A stretch of 64,000 nucleotides of DNA from Pegea sp. RAD2-039 (taxonomy: Eukaryota; Chordata; Thaliacea; Salpida; Salpidae). Below are positions 9,938 to 23,552 of the stretch, in pieces. The position numbers and the translations under genes are program-made. Under the pieces are notes generated by a model. That model saw only the letters and a program-made list of their open reading frames with translations. It had not been told where the DNA came from and made no database searches. The stretch is from positions 372,001 to 436,000 of the forward strand of contig JAQGEQ010000283.1 in NCBI GenBank assembly GCA_034620365.1. The letters are read 5' to 3'. Position 1 is the stretch's first letter. Every line of letters begins with the position of its first letter.

Positions 9938-11225
9938 TCCTGAAATTTTGATGCAGTTTCTTATATTTAAAGATATATAAATTGAGTCGTTCAACAATCA
10001 TTACAATCAGTCAATATTTAAACATTTCCTAACTAACTGAATTATGTCATCAGTATTTGTTGAAACAATCTCATTTGATAATGGTTGAAATAGAATACTG
10101 ATGTTTTGTTAATTAAAAATCCCCTTTATAACAACTTTGCCATGAAATTCATAATGTGAGTTAGCCACATAAAAAGCTGACAACACAGTCGGTATCACCG
10201 ACTCGCTTCGTTGTCAAATGATTGCTGGTTGTTAGAGAATAAAACCAACAGCAAATGCAACGATTGCAATTAAATGTTATGAATATTTGGCCCGCTATAG
10301 TCTGCACTTTATAGCAAGAAACACAATAAAGTGCAGATTACATCGGGACGAATTGTGACAATTGCATTGAAAGAAAATTTGGTTGTTATATGCAGTGTAT
10401 TCAGTTTAATGTTTGTGGTCGGAAGTATTTGCATAAAAATGAATTTAAGTTTCTACATGTTGCCTACATTTTATAAACAAAACCGAATTCTTGTTTTATC
10501 TTAACTAATAAGAAAATAAATTACTCATCATTAAATTGTTTTCAGGTTACCAACAACTAACTAATTAGGATAATTTTAAATTAAATAAATATAAACGATA
10601 TATAGAAACAAAAATAAATTCTTAATTTCTTATTCTTATCACCATTTGTAAAAGAAATAAGATTGCCAATAAATCTTAAACTAAAAATAAAACTTATTAA
10701 AAGTTATTCTTATTTTGTTTGAAAACTAAATGTTTAGGACATTCTAGAATAAAAATTATTGGAAACAGTTTAACGTTTGAATAATAAGGAAGAAAACTTT
10801 ACAAAAATACATTAGTCGATTACATTTAGGTAGAACCAAAAGATTTGACAGGCGCAAGTTTTTTCACTTTTTTTTAAGGTGTTTTCAAATCAATTATCTT
10901 CAGTTATTGTGAATATTACTCTGCTATCAGATATAATTTTCACTTTCTTAGAAGATTTTATCTTCACAGTTTTCAATTATAAATAAATACTTAAAGTAAA
11001 TCTGTTTTATATATTTAAATACTTTCTAATATTAATAAATAAAGTAAAATTCAGTTTATATTTCTATCTATTATTGCAAATTTTACTAAATGTACAATGA
11101 CACATTATCTAATAAATATTTCAACTTTGTAAATTTACATTTTTACACCATTACTTATTAAATTAAATAATAGTTAAATAACTTTCTTAGGAGTTTCATT
11201 ACTTCTATATTAACAAAACTGTTAT
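9938..11225 (+). repeat. Tandem array unit 4 (prefix + alpha)
   Basis: The last unit carries the compensatory version of hairpin 2 (10178-10216) and a near-perfect hairpin 3 (10298-10340). It ends in a T/A dinucleotide stretch near 11230-11260. Confidence 0.7.
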
Positions 11226-12155
11226 ACATTTATATATTTTTATATATATATATTTGTTATTACATTTTTAATATTTAAATGATTAATATTTAAAAGAAAC
11301 TTCTAGAAAATTAATACTTTTATGTTGCTTTAAAAGAAACAAAAAAGGAATGCAAGCTGCATTAACAAATTCTCTTAATAAGTTTAGATTTGTAGTTACT
11401 CAATATTGCTGAAAAATTTTAATGCACAACAAATATTAACAGCAAAGCAGTAAAATCATCAAAATAATAATCGACAAGTTACAAAATCCATACAGCAGAA
11501 GCTTCTAAAACTTTGATTCTGTCATCATAATTTACGTGCAAATATTTTTATGTTTCTAACATTGCTTTCAAAATTATGATTTCTACAAACTTTTTTGTAG
11601 ATCAATAAATCACTTTTATGAATTAAACATATATATATATATGTCTTGTTAAATATACTTAAACAGAATATGCTTGGTAACGTCAACTGTGTTGTATAAA
11701 TTTCTCAAAGGAAGTGCTTTATTATGTTTTGCATCTTCTAGTTGATTGTAGGCTTAATGTGGATAAAATATTACAATTTGTGTTACATGATCCAGAATTG
11801 TTTTCGATGTCTTGTAATATTTTCTAGCTTGCTTAATTTTATGAAAAATTGCTTTTCTTTACTATTTTAAAGTTTTAAAAGTTTAAAAGGCTAAGAACAT
11901 TTTGTTTTTATAAAGTTCATTTTAAATACTATTATGTATGTGAAACATTATAAATTTATGCTTTCTGGAAAACTTTTGTTTAAGTGTGAATGGTTTACTG
12001 TAACAATTTGTATACAAACTTTATCACATGAAATAAATTAATAAGGAATATAACTCTGTATGAAAATCTTTAAATTAACTATGTATTGTTTCATTAGTAT
12101 TTTTTTAAATTTGTAATAAACGTTATAATAACAACAATTTTTTCTTTAAATTCAG
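11226..12155 (+). repeat. 5' flank of ZNF-B
   Basis: AT microsatellites lie at about 11230-11260 and 11628-11645. From about 11290 to 11600 the sequence closely matches the ZNF-F 5' flank at 39460-39770. A diverged match continues to the splice acceptor TTTAAATTCAG (AG at 12154-12155). No other gene is seen. Confidence 0.6.
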
Positions 12156-12170
12156 ATTATTAAGTAAACA

Positions 12171-13132
<962 letters not shown>

Positions 13133-14640
13133 GAATATGTTTTTTTGTGAAAAAAAAAAATTTAGTTGAAATTCAAGTTGATTACGCCATGAAATGATGC
13201 ATGTTTCTTAGAAAAAGTGAGATCATTTTGCTGGTCAAAGTTTACTCACAATTTATAAGAATGAATAAATAGCTTTGTGAAGATCAGAGGGTTTAAAAAC
13301 ATAGTTTTTAAAATTGTTTTTTCAGTTTGAGTTGTTTTTATTTAAGTAATATTTGTTTTATTGATCAAATGGTGTATGATACAGTAAATAATACTGATTT
13401 GAAAAGTTATTTTTTCTTTTATTGTTTGTGATCGGCGGCTTTTATTTTTATTTGTAAACGAACCATATCTTATTTCGTTTTTATTCCAAGTTTTTTTAAA
13501 CCCACAAGTTTTTTATTGCCCTTTATTTATTATCAAAAAGCTTCTGTATTTAGATTTTAATTTCTTAGTTAATCAATGTTGTGCAAACTGCTGATAGTTA
13601 TTAGGTTATTAGGTTTTTGTTTAGAAATCCGTTTAAAACTTTTTAAATTTCTGCAACTTATTACTCTTTGCAATTTGTTTTTATTTCTTTAATTGAAACT
13701 TCAGTTTTTAGTAGATACTCAAAATAATTTCAAGAAAATAAAGTTTTAATTCATAAAATCTCTTTTTTCAAATCTAATGCTTTTTTGTTTATCATTTCAT
13801 TTTAGAAATAAATACTTTCTAATAAATCATATTGCATCATAATTAATCCCTTCTGCTATAGCACTTAGACGTTTATTACCCAAATGGTTAAAACTAACTT
13901 AAAAGATTGAGTTGATCAAAAATTGAAATAATTATCTAATTTTCTTAAACTTTGTTAGCAAGCCAGTTATTACATCAGAAGAAGAAATACTTGCTTAACG
14001 TTTGCCAGTAAGTTCAGTTTAAAATATTTTATAATAGTATTATTTTAATTTGTCAATTTAGGTTTAATAATATTCTTTTTTTCTTAAATTACTTTCAGTT
14101 TATCTAAACACAATTAATTGTTCAACTGAATTACTTTCAGCAAACAAGATAAAACCAAAACATCTAGAAACTTTAGTTTGCCGATGTCTTTAAATGATAC
14201 AATCTACAAATTCACCGAATTTTTTGAGAAAATCTTTTAGTTTATCTTTAAAATAAGTTTTTTAATAATCAGCATAAGTTTGTGGATAACGTAAAAAAAC
14301 CATTAAGTAGAATTTAATTCATAAAAAAATGTTTCAAAAATACTTCAGTTTATTGTTTACAATATTAGAAAACTGGATATTTCATTAGATAAACGAAAAG
14401 TTGATTTAACACATCTATCCACACGATATCTTAGCCAAAAATCATAATGTCTATTATAAACATTATAAATTATGTTTATAAAAATAAAAATTTTAACTGC
14501 AAAGAATAATCATGTATATTATTCTAAATGTAATAGCAAGTTGTTACAACAAATTTTAACTCACAATAACTTTGTCTCGCTACTAAGAGAAGTTAATTAC
14601 TAAAAATTTTCCAGAATAAATTTTCACATTTATACAATGA
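13133..14640 (+). repeat. 3'-flank duplicon, copy 2 (behind ZNF-B)
   Basis: This is the same duplicon as at 1259-2640, beginning with the decayed extra finger. Its far end (about 14550-14640, CACAATAACTTTG...) matches 43725-43830 behind ZNF-F. No gene is seen. Confidence 0.75.
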
Positions 14641-17398
14641 TACAAAAAGTGTTATGTAGAGAAACGTATAACAGTTTCTGATTTAACTTTTGTCAGAAAC
14701 TTCAAGCGACGAGATAAAGGCGACTCTTCTAACTTCTTTTTGAAATGTATATTATTTAGCTATATTTTTAACACCTTTTATTTGTACAAATACAAATAAA
14801 GTAGAACTTGTTTTTCTATCAAATAGCAAAAGTAATTTTATTTAAATGAAATATAGCTCAAAAATGAAGGCTATTAGCTACGTGTATCAAGCAGCAAAAA
14901 TTTATATAAAAAGTTGCTCTGCTTTAACTTTATCTATTAGTGAAACTAAAACTGATGTATACAGTTTAAGTTATTAGATAAAACAAACAAAAAATTGAAA
15001 AAATTATAAATTTCTTTTTAAGAACATCAAAATATTTGATAACATAATTCTGTAGCCTAGAATTGTCATAAGAGCAAATTATTGTACTCTGTAGTTTATT
15101 TAAAAACAAAATAACTGAAAACGACTTAATGCACGTGATAAAGAGAGCCTTGAGGTAATTCTTTCCAACTTGAAGGAAGCTTATCTACAAATTTATCTAA
15201 AAATCAATTAAGATAATATGATCTTTGCCTAATCATTTTGTGCTGGTTTGTGTAACCTTACCACTTATGCAGTTTTTCCGAAACTTCTTTTAGTCACACT
15301 TAGATTTTACAACTTTTGTTTCTTGGTAATCTGGACTTTTTTATTGACATTACTTTTTTCATTTTAGAAATTGGTTGTAGATTTCCGGTTTTATTTAATG
15401 TATATTTATATAACAAACCATATAAAAAAATTGGTTGATATTCTAAATTTTTATATATAATATGCTATATGAAATACATCATCTCCACAAGTACTAGTTC
15501 ATAACTTACCCGATTGGTCGTTTGAAATTAACATCCTTAGAATTAACATATTGAGTTGCTAAGACAGTTTGAATTGCTTTCCTTATTTTGTAACTTCATA
15601 CGTAAGACAGGAGAACTAATAAATGCTAATTTGTTACCAGTCCATTTTAATCTAATAGATAAAACTGCTTTAAATTGCTAGAATGTTTTTGAACGATATT
15701 GTTTCATTACTTAAATACGTCAGATTTGTTCGTATTTTTGTTCTTATTTCTTCACGCATTTATTTCTTCACAAATTAATACAGGATTTGTACATTTTAAT
15801 GTCAGATATTTTTCATTATTCTGTAGATCCTTTTGAGCGTTTGTGACTTTTGATGGTTTTTCATCTTTAAATCTCGAACAACGGAATAAGTTGCTAAATG
15901 AGATAGAATGATTTTCCTTTTTTATATTATTTCTTATATTCTAGGTTTTCTTAATCTAATTTCAATATATCAGACGTACTGATAAATGTTGATTTGTTAC
16001 ATTGATGGTTTTATGAATGATTTTAAAGTAATAATTAAGAATTGATAAATCTTCACATAAAAAAATTCAAAAAACAACCGTACAAAAAGTGCGATGCGTA
16101 TCTCAAAAAACTATAAAATAATAAAACATAAAAGAGTATTTCAAATTTGAGGCAAATACTTTTATTTAAATTTTTTAACTTAAAAATACTAACTCATATT
16201 GTAAAGTTTTATACCAAGAATAAAAATAGTTTAAAATTCACTTTTTGGAAGGTATCATCCTTAAGACATTTTGGCTGTCTTGTTGGTATTAGCAACTTTA
16301 AATACTTATTTTTATTAATTTTAGTTTACAAAGTGGTAAATTTTAAAGTAAATTCCTCATTCCAACCAAATGTTATTTCATAAGACCTTTTCATAAGATT
16401 ATTTCAGGAATAATCTCTTTATAGTTATAATCAGTTACTGCACCGATGGTTTGGCTGGGTGTTTTGGTTTGTTGCGATTTGTTTGGATAATTATAGTTCC
16501 ATTTAAATTAGCAACTTAATATTTGGTTCGATAATTAGAATTACCAAGAGCTGAAATAGATATAGTTATATATCTGATGTAAAAGTATTAAACAGAACAG
16601 TTTAAAACACTCTAGCAACTTGCTTACAAGAATATTAATCGCAAAGTTTAAAAATGATGGAGTAGTAACCGATAAGAAAATATTAGTTTTTCTGCCGTAC
16701 TTCTGAAGTTACAAAATTATAAAGTAATTTAAACTATTTAAAAAACTCAATCTGTTAATTTTGATCTAACTATTTGGGTAAGAAATAGTCAATTGCTATA
16801 GAAGATGATTTATTTATGATGATGTAATTGTCGATAATATGAAATGTTAGAAAACTTCTTTTTCTAAATTTATAGTATGAAGAGGATAATAACATTTATT
16901 GTTTTTATCTCCAACAAGCATTTTAAGAAAGGAAATAGATTTTAAGATTTCAAACATAAGTTTTCTCATAAAAATTGCAATAATTACTAAAAACTGTAGT
17001 TTTACTTTCATAATAATAAAAACAAATTACAAAAATAATCAGTTTTACAAACATATAAGGATTTAACGAATCTTTAGATGGTAACTAAAAAGTAACCACA
17101 ATTTCATATGTGCTTATCAACTAACATAATATAATTACTTTCAAAAACTTTTTGAAAAGTAATAAAAGATGTTAACAAATACTTAATATACAAAGTTCGA
17201 AAATTAAGGAATAAAAAAGTTTTTTTAATAGTTTACAGAAGAGCTGTACGAGAATAACAACATAACAATACCAACTTTAGTTTAAAGTAAAAAATTAAAT
17301 GTAAGATAATAGTTCAATAATAGAGTAATCATTAAAATAGTTAATTAAAGCATAAATTGCAACAACCAATTGAGTAAACGTTAACCAGCAAAATGATT
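14641..17398 (-). repeat. 3' side of the ZNF-C segmental duplication
   Basis: About 2.7 kb of AT-rich non-coding DNA matches 30490-33220 downstream of ZNF-E in the same order and orientation. It begins near 14680 with a shared TTTCTGATTTAACTTTTGTC. Short open frames here, such as 16147-16383, lack support. The bases next to the gene (17341-17398) are the likely 3' UTR. An ATTAAA-type signal on the minus strand near 17223 is a weak candidate. Confidence 0.7.
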
Positions 17399-18697
17399 TT
17401 AACTTTCTTGATTATTATGAGTTTTTTCATGACATACAAGGCCAGATTTTTGACTAAATTTTTTTTCACAAACAAGACATTCATATGGTTTCTCACCAGT
17501 ATGAGTTCTTTCATGGCATAACAAATGGGTTTTTTGACTAAACTTCTTTTCACAAACAATACATTCATATGGTTTCTCACCAGTATGAGTTCTTTCATGA
17601 TTTAAAAGACTGAAATTACGTGCAAATTTTTTTCCACAAACAACACATTCATATGGTTTCTCACCAGTATGAGTTCTTTCATGATTTAAAAGACTGAAAT
17701 TACGTGCAAATTTTTTTCCACAAACAACACATTCATATGGCTTCTCACCAGTATGAGTTCTTTCATGACTTAAAAGACTAGATTTTTGACTAAATTTTCT
17801 TCCACAAACTATACATTTATATGGCTTCTCACCAGTATGAGTTCTTTCATGACTTAAAAGACTAGATTTTTGACTAAATTTTCTTTCACAAACAGTGCAT
17901 TCATATGGCTTCTCACCAGTATGAGTTCTTTCATGAATTAAAAGACTTGATTTTTGACTAAATTTTCTTTCACAAACAATGCATTCATATGGCTTCTCAC
18001 CAGTATGAGTTCTTTCATGAATTAAAAGACTGGAATTAAGTGCAAATTTTCTTTCACAAACAATGCATTCATATGGCTTCTCACCAGTATGAGTTCTTTC
18101 ATGACTTAAAAGACTAGATTTTTGACTAAATTTTCTTCCACAAACTATACATTCATATGGCTTCTCACCAGTATGAGTTCTTTCATGAATTAAAAGACTA
18201 GATTTTTGACTAAATTTTCTTTCACAAACAATGCATTCATATGGCTTCTCGCCAGTATGAATTCTTTCATGACATAACAAATGGGTTTTTTGACTAAATT
18301 TTCTTTCACAAACTTTACATTCATATGGCTTCTCACCAGTATGAGTTCTTTCATGATAAACAAGCTGAGATTTGCATTTAAATTTCTTGTTACATTCTAT
18401 GCATTCATATTTCATTTTGAAATTAGATGATTGTTTGTTTTCTTCATTATTTTCTTTCCTTTTGAATGCTTTTTTATCACTGTTAGTGTCTTTAAAAGGG
18501 AAACTTGTAGTTGTTGGACTTTCTATAGTATTATTTAAACTAGTTTGATCAGCATGACTTTTATACAAGCTATATACTCCACTTGAAGTGTTTACCAAAA
18601 TTTTCTTTTCTGCAGTTTTATTATTAAAACTTTTCTCATCATCATCTGATGACAGTTTTCTTTTTCGTGCAAATTTGCTGCCGTGTATCAAGTTCAT
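17399..18697 (-). CDS. C2H2 zinc-finger protein ZNF-C, 12 fingers, intact
   Basis: The frame encodes 432 residues. Residues 1-96 are the family N-terminus ([20 protein letters not shown]...), with the basic cluster followed by acids. Twelve C2H2 fingers with HTGEKP linkers follow. Their helices are dominated by SQKSSLL, with [16 protein letters not shown] and ARNFSLLN variants. Fingers 9 and 10 are an exact 84-bp tandem copy. The protein ends in [10 protein letters not shown], which aligns with the relic terminus found downstream of the TAG in clade A/B/F/G; this copy therefore keeps an older end. The start is the ATG complement at 18695-18697. The acceptor (CTGAAG on the plus strand, AG complement at 18713-18714) lies just upstream. 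A probable nuclear DNA-binding protein, open throughout. Confidence 0.9.
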   Translation of the reverse strand: MNLIHGSKFARKRKLSSDDDEKSFNNKTAEKKILVNTSSGVYSLYKSHADQTSLNNTIESPTTTSFPFKDTNSDKKAFKRKENNEENKQSSNFKMKYECIECNKKFKCKSQLVYHERTHTGEKPYECKVCERKFSQKTHLLCHERIHTGEKPYECIVCERKFSQKSSLLIHERTHTGEKPYECIVCGRKFSQKSSLLSHERTHTGEKPYECIVCERKFALNSSLLIHERTHTGEKPYECIVCERKFSQKSSLLIHERTHTGEKPYECTVCERKFSQKSSLLSHERTHTGEKPYKCIVCGRKFSQKSSLLSHERTHTGEKPYECVVCGKKFARNFSLLNHERTHTGEKPYECVVCGKKFARNFSLLNHERTHTGEKPYECIVCEKKFSQKTHLLCHERTHTGEKPYECLVCEKKFSQKSGLVCHEKTHNNQES

Positions 18698-18712
18698 TTT
18701 CAAGTTAATTGG

Positions 18713-20165
18713 CTGAAGAAAAAAAGAACTTTGTTAATATTAAAATGTCCATATAAAATAATTTTAGTTTTAAGAGATATTTTATTTCTATAGGATATAC
18801 AAAGTTTGTTTATGTAATGATAACAATCAAGTTTAGATCAAGTTTTGTAAAAGTCATAACCAGAAATTGTTGATGTTCTATATACATATTTTTATTTAAA
18901 ACGAATTTGAATAACAATTTTTTGTAAACGTTTGCAAGTATTTTCACAAATTGTTGTTTATAGTTCAATATTTTATATTGGTTATAAGGTTATATACATA
19001 TCAACCTTAAAAAATACATATTTAAATATCATGGAAATGTATAAAGAATTTATAGCTTACAAGCCAACATAAACGAACAAAATTTCACTTAAAGTCTAAT
19101 ATTTTGACAGTTATAAACATTTACTACAAATTTTTATTTTAAAAATTTAATGTCTAAACGCAATACCTGCAAAAACTTCAAAAAATCAATACTAGCGATT
19201 GTCTTCTAAAATTAAGCAAGCTACATAAGTTTACAAAACATCAAAAATCATTCATGATCATCTAACAACAATCGTTTTTCTATATTGACATTAAGCTTGC
19301 AAGTAACTAAAGAGGCAAAAGCGACTAACAAAACCTTATAATTTAAGCTAAATTATAACAATATATATAACATAAATGACTTTACCAAATATATAAAATT
19401 TTCGTCAAAGTCTTCTTAAGAATATATATATATATGTTTGATTTAGAAAAGTGATTTATTAATCTTCAAAACAGTTTGGAGAAATTATAATTTTGAAAGT
19501 AGTTTTAGAAACAAAACAATCTTTGCAGGCAAATTCTGATGATAATATCAAAGTTATAGAAGCTTTTACTATTATGATTTTGTTGTTGTAGATGATTATT
19601 TAAATGGTTTTGCTGCTTTGTTCTCAGTATTTTGGTACATTATGTTTTTTATTATTATAAAGTAACTGCAAAATCCAAACTTTGTAAGATTATTTGTTCA
19701 TTCGCTTTTTATTATTTTTGTATTTTATATTTTTAAAAGTTGCAAATAAACATTAAATTTCAAGAAATACTAATAGATATTATTCATTTCAATTTTTTTG
19801 TACAACCTCTGAAAAACTATTCTATAAGGTATTCTTGTTTTTGGATGAGTCTGTGGGTATAACAACTATGCACCACCAACAAATCAATGAATAAGTGAAG
19901 TTTTAAGAAAGAATTTCAAGAAGAGCAGTAAGAGGTACATTTTGGTTCACAAAGCTACAAACAATAAGTGGATAAGTAGTGTTGTTATTGTTAGTAGTGA
20001 AAGTAGAATATTTTACCATTTACGTAAATGCTTCATCTCCTATTACTCTATCTACGTAGTTCATTCTGTAGTCGACACTGGTTTGTTAGTAGTGTTTTGT
20101 TAGTTATCTTCGTTATTAGTTTCCCTTTGCAAATTAAATAAAGCTTCTTTAAAGAGTTTTTATCA
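18713..20165 (-). repeat. 5' flank of ZNF-C
   Basis: This is the family 5' flank in minus orientation, matching 34746-36700 (ZNF-E) and the reverse complement of 52330-54280 (ZNF-G). The far end (19940-20150) holds the GTGTTGTTATTGTTAGTAGT module that recurs at 36530, 49410, 52450 (reversed) and in part at 56720. It is the likely place for the promoter and any 5' exon, but no TATA box or exon can be assigned. Confidence 0.65.
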
Positions 20166-21045
20166 TTAGAGTTGGGAAAATGTGATTTATTCCAATTAAG
20201 AAACCGAAAATTAACTTTCTATAAATAAATTTTACATAACAACATGCACACACTCGTTTAATTTATCATTTAATTTTCTGATGGATCTGTAGATTGTTTT
20301 TTGATGGTTGAATACTGTTTTTAAGGTTTCGAATATAAGAGTGAATAAAGTTACGTTACACAATTAAGAGATACACAATCTTAAACATTCTTGAAAAAAA
20401 CTTACTTCTAAGCAAAACAGTCATTTACTTCCGAGCGTTACGATTTCAAAAACTAAAAGTCGTAAGAAAAAGATACCTATCTAAAATTCAGAAAGTTGTT
20501 TTTTTGAAAAATTATATATGAAACAGATTAGGTTTTTATCAATATAATGTATATTTATATTAAACAATTAAGGAAGCAGAGAATTATTAAAAACTTTTCT
20601 CAAAACAACTACTACATTTACAAAATAATTTTAAACATTTAATCTGCAACGGAGATATAATAACTTTTTGAACTTTTTTTTAAATAAAAACTAATGAATA
20701 CATATTTGTTAAACCATTAAGACTTTAACCATTTAACAAGCTAAAAACCTCATGAAGACCACACATTGACCAGAAAAATTGACCAAATATTTTTCTTTGA
20801 TTGGCAGTTTTTTCAATAGTTTTAAAATTAAGAATATTTATCAATATTGTGTTCAATGAATTATCACTTAAGTGAAATTTGTAAATTTTTGTAGAATAAG
20901 TTTTTTTCTTTACAACTCTAAAAGAAAGTTATTACAAGTACAGAATAAATTCAATATTTGTAAATACTGATTTATTTATTTGTTTTTTAAATTTTATAAG
21001 CATTTATTTATCTTAATTTATTTTATTTTATTTTATTTATTGCAA
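20166..21045. other. AT-rich stretch without recognised content
   Basis: I see no gene or clear match to the other modules of the window here, only short A/T tracts. Confidence 0.45.
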
Positions 21046-21047
21046 TT

Positions 21048-21084
21048 ACGCGAAGGAGAGTGCCTAATGTTACCTGTCGCTAAC
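21048..21084 (-). mobile_element. SINE tail fragment
   Basis: On the minus strand it reads GTTAGCGACAGGTAACATTAGGCAC...CTTCGCGT, the tail domain of the SINE at 29871-30045. The tRNA-like head is absent. Confidence 0.6.
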
Positions 21085-21119
21085 ACAAATTCTCACAAAT
21101 AATAACTATTATAAATATT

Positions 21120-22090
21120 TGAGTTGGAAATGTAAAAAGAAAATGTTGTAAGACTTGGTATTTCATTTACCTCAAAGCTATTGTTATGATAACAATTTCC
21201 TTTTTTTCTTGTTTGTTTAAGTTAATTATTTGTTTGCATTCTTACTTATTAAAATAATAAATACTAAGGATTCTTCAGATTTAAGCAAACGACAACTTTT
21301 AATTGCAATCAAATCATTTTATTTTTTTAGGATTAGTTTATGTGAATTTGTAAATAGCTTTGTGTTGACATTAGCCATTTGTAAGGTTTTTGCTTCATAA
21401 CAAAATTATCAAATTTTGAGTTGGCTTTTAGAGTTTGTTTTTAATATGAGTAATCTCATAGTTGTAGACTAATATTCATTTTTTCATTGAAATCATTTTA
21501 TCTTTAGGTTTTAGTTAAGCTTTTAGTTAAAATTTAATAAATAAATTGCTCTCAAGGAGTCCAAAAAAAGAAAATTTTTAACTAAATCAAACCAATATAA
21601 TCGAAAATTAACGTCTTAACTCAAAGTTAAACATTTTTCCAAAACCTTAGTAAGAGTTCTCTGTTAACAATAATCGAACTCATACAAAAACTGAACTGTG
21701 CATGTATCATTTTTCGATAGTAGTTTTTTTTTTGTTTAAAGCATAATTAAGATAGAGATTTCATATTAATTTTAAAGAATTCTTCATAAGTTTTTACAGA
21801 ATATTTCTAAATGAATAATCTGTACTTTCTTTCATATTATTGCTTTTTATTAGCCTTTTAAAATACAAAATACTGAAAAAAAATAAAAACTAGCTTCTTA
21901 TGAAGTTTAGTTTTCTCTGTTAAAAAATATTAAGAACAAATATATTGATATCAAAGCAGTAGCATTCAAATAATAATCGACAAGCTACAAAAACCAAACA
22001 GCAGAAACTTCTAGAACTTTGGTCCTGTCATCATAATTTACGTGCAAGTGAGTTTTTTTGTTTCCACAATGTTTCAAATATATAATTTTT
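21120..22090 (+). repeat. Duplicated module upstream of the ZNF 5' flank
   Basis: About 1 kb matches 38800-39720 in order and orientation, including a segment (about 21945-22050) also found at 11440-11545 and, reversed, at 50590-50690. In the 39-kb copy the sequence leads into ZNF-F, but here it is cut off near 22090 and no gene follows. Confidence 0.6.
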
Positions 22091-22149
22091 CCAAAAGTTT
22101 TTGAAGATTACTACTTTCCTATTGAGCTTTGACTGCTTTAATCTAAAGC

Positions 22150-22475
22150 AAAATGTAAATTTGCCTTAAAATCAAATTACCAAAAATCTGATCAAAACGT
22201 AAAGCTATTTTAAAATTTCAAATAATGATTTTGTTTAGAAATTAAGAACCTTAGGATGAAAAATCTAGAAATAAATTGATATCAAATGATGTAAAGAAAA
22301 CAATCAATAAAACATTTCTCACAAAATTTAATTAATTTATTTTTATACAGCCTTTCTGTAAACCACAAACTCAAAACTTAGAATAACCCCCAAATAACCT
22401 GAAGGAGCTATGCAAAGCGGTTACTGCAGCCAGTGAGAAGGTGACAGTAGCACCATTTGCAGCATCAAATTAAAG
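22150..22475 (-). repeat. Gamma module, reversed copy
   Basis: This is the reverse complement of the module at 38080-38400 and 50220-50530, and of the stretches before the beta ORFs (6170-6400, 9470-9680). A shared landmark is GCAAAGCGGTTACTGCAG. No coding frame. Confidence 0.6.
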
Positions 22476-22487
22476 AATTTAGGACAA

Positions 22488-22625
22488 TTTATACAAGCTA
22501 TATACTCCACAAGAATTATTTAGCAAAATTTGCTTTTCTACAGTTTTATTATTAAAACTTTTCTCATCATCATCTGATGAGAGTTTTCTTCTTGGTGCAA
22601 ATTTGCTGCCGTGTATCAAGTTCAT
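22488..22625 (-). pseudogene. ZNF-D, 5' fragment of a zinc-finger gene
   Basis: Only the first 45 or so codons of the family N-terminus remain ([22 protein letters not shown]..., ending near the VYSLYK motif), starting at the ATG complement 22623-22625. The upstream acceptor (CTGAAAAAAA on the plus strand) is degraded compared with the CTGAAG of intact copies. No finger follows; the gene is cut at about 22488 where the gamma module begins. Its 5' flank continues to about 23430. A truncated duplicate, not a working gene. Confidence 0.8.
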
Positions 22626-22639
22626 TTTCAAGTTAATAG

Positions 22640-23430
22640 GCTGAAAAAAAAAACTTTTTTAATTTTAAAATTTGCATATAAAAAAATCTTAGTTTTAAGT
22701 GATATATTATTTTTATATGAACAAAGTTACTTTACTAATGATAACAATCAAGTTTAGATCAAGTTTTGTAAAAGTCTTATTTCGAAACTTGTGATATTCT
22801 ATATACATATTTTTATTTAAAACGAATTTGAAGAACAAATTTTTGTAAACTTTTGCAAGTATTTTCACAAATTATTGGTTATAGTTCAATATTTAGACAA
22901 CAAAATTTATAATTCTATAAAAATAAATAGAAAAAAGTTCTTCTATAGAAAAAGCATTATTGTTTTACATATAGCAGTTACGAGTGCAAAACACGTTTGC
23001 TTGTGAAAATGATAGCATGAGTTCAGAAACTATAAATTAAAAATTATGTAATAAATGTAAGATTTAACAGTGTTTAAAATAGATCAACAAGAAGTTAAAC
23101 CTTTATTTTACAGATTTTAATCTGCAGTTATTTATCTCATATTCAAGTGTAAAGTCCTTAATAGAATTAACTTGTATGATGTTACATTAATAGTGAGCAA
23201 CAATTAATCCAAAAATATATCAAACTATTTCTAGTTATTTTTAATTACAAATATACTTAATTATATTTATATATATATATATTATATTATAGTAATAGTT
23301 AGAGAATATTTTAATGAAAATTCAAGAGTTGATTTTGACTTATTGAATTAAATTAAAAATGATAACTCAACTTTAAAAAATACATATTTAAGTATCATGG
23401 AAATGTAAACCAAATTTACAGCTTACAAGC
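22640..23430 (-). repeat. 5' flank of ZNF-D
   Basis: This matches the proximal 0.8 kb of the ZNF-E 5' flank (34740-35520). It ends where a CAA-rich satellite begins. Confidence 0.65.
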
Positions 23431-23552
23431 CAACAACAAACAATTTCAACAACAAAAAATTTCAACAACAACAATTTCAACAACAACAAGCACCAACAAC
23501 AACAAACAATTTCAACAACAACAAACAATTTCAACAACAACAAACAATTTCA
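23431..23552. repeat. CAA-rich minisatellite
   Basis: An irregular tandem repeat of about 18-20 bp built from ACAATTTCAACAACAACA, about 122 bp long, with almost no G on the plus strand. It sits exactly between the ZNF-D flank and the start of the forward delta block. Confidence 0.85.

Noticed and set aside
4382-11225. The tandem array as a DNA transposon with terminal inverted repeats
   Set aside because: I found internal hairpins but no consistent inverted termini or target-site duplications at the unit edges, and no transposase.
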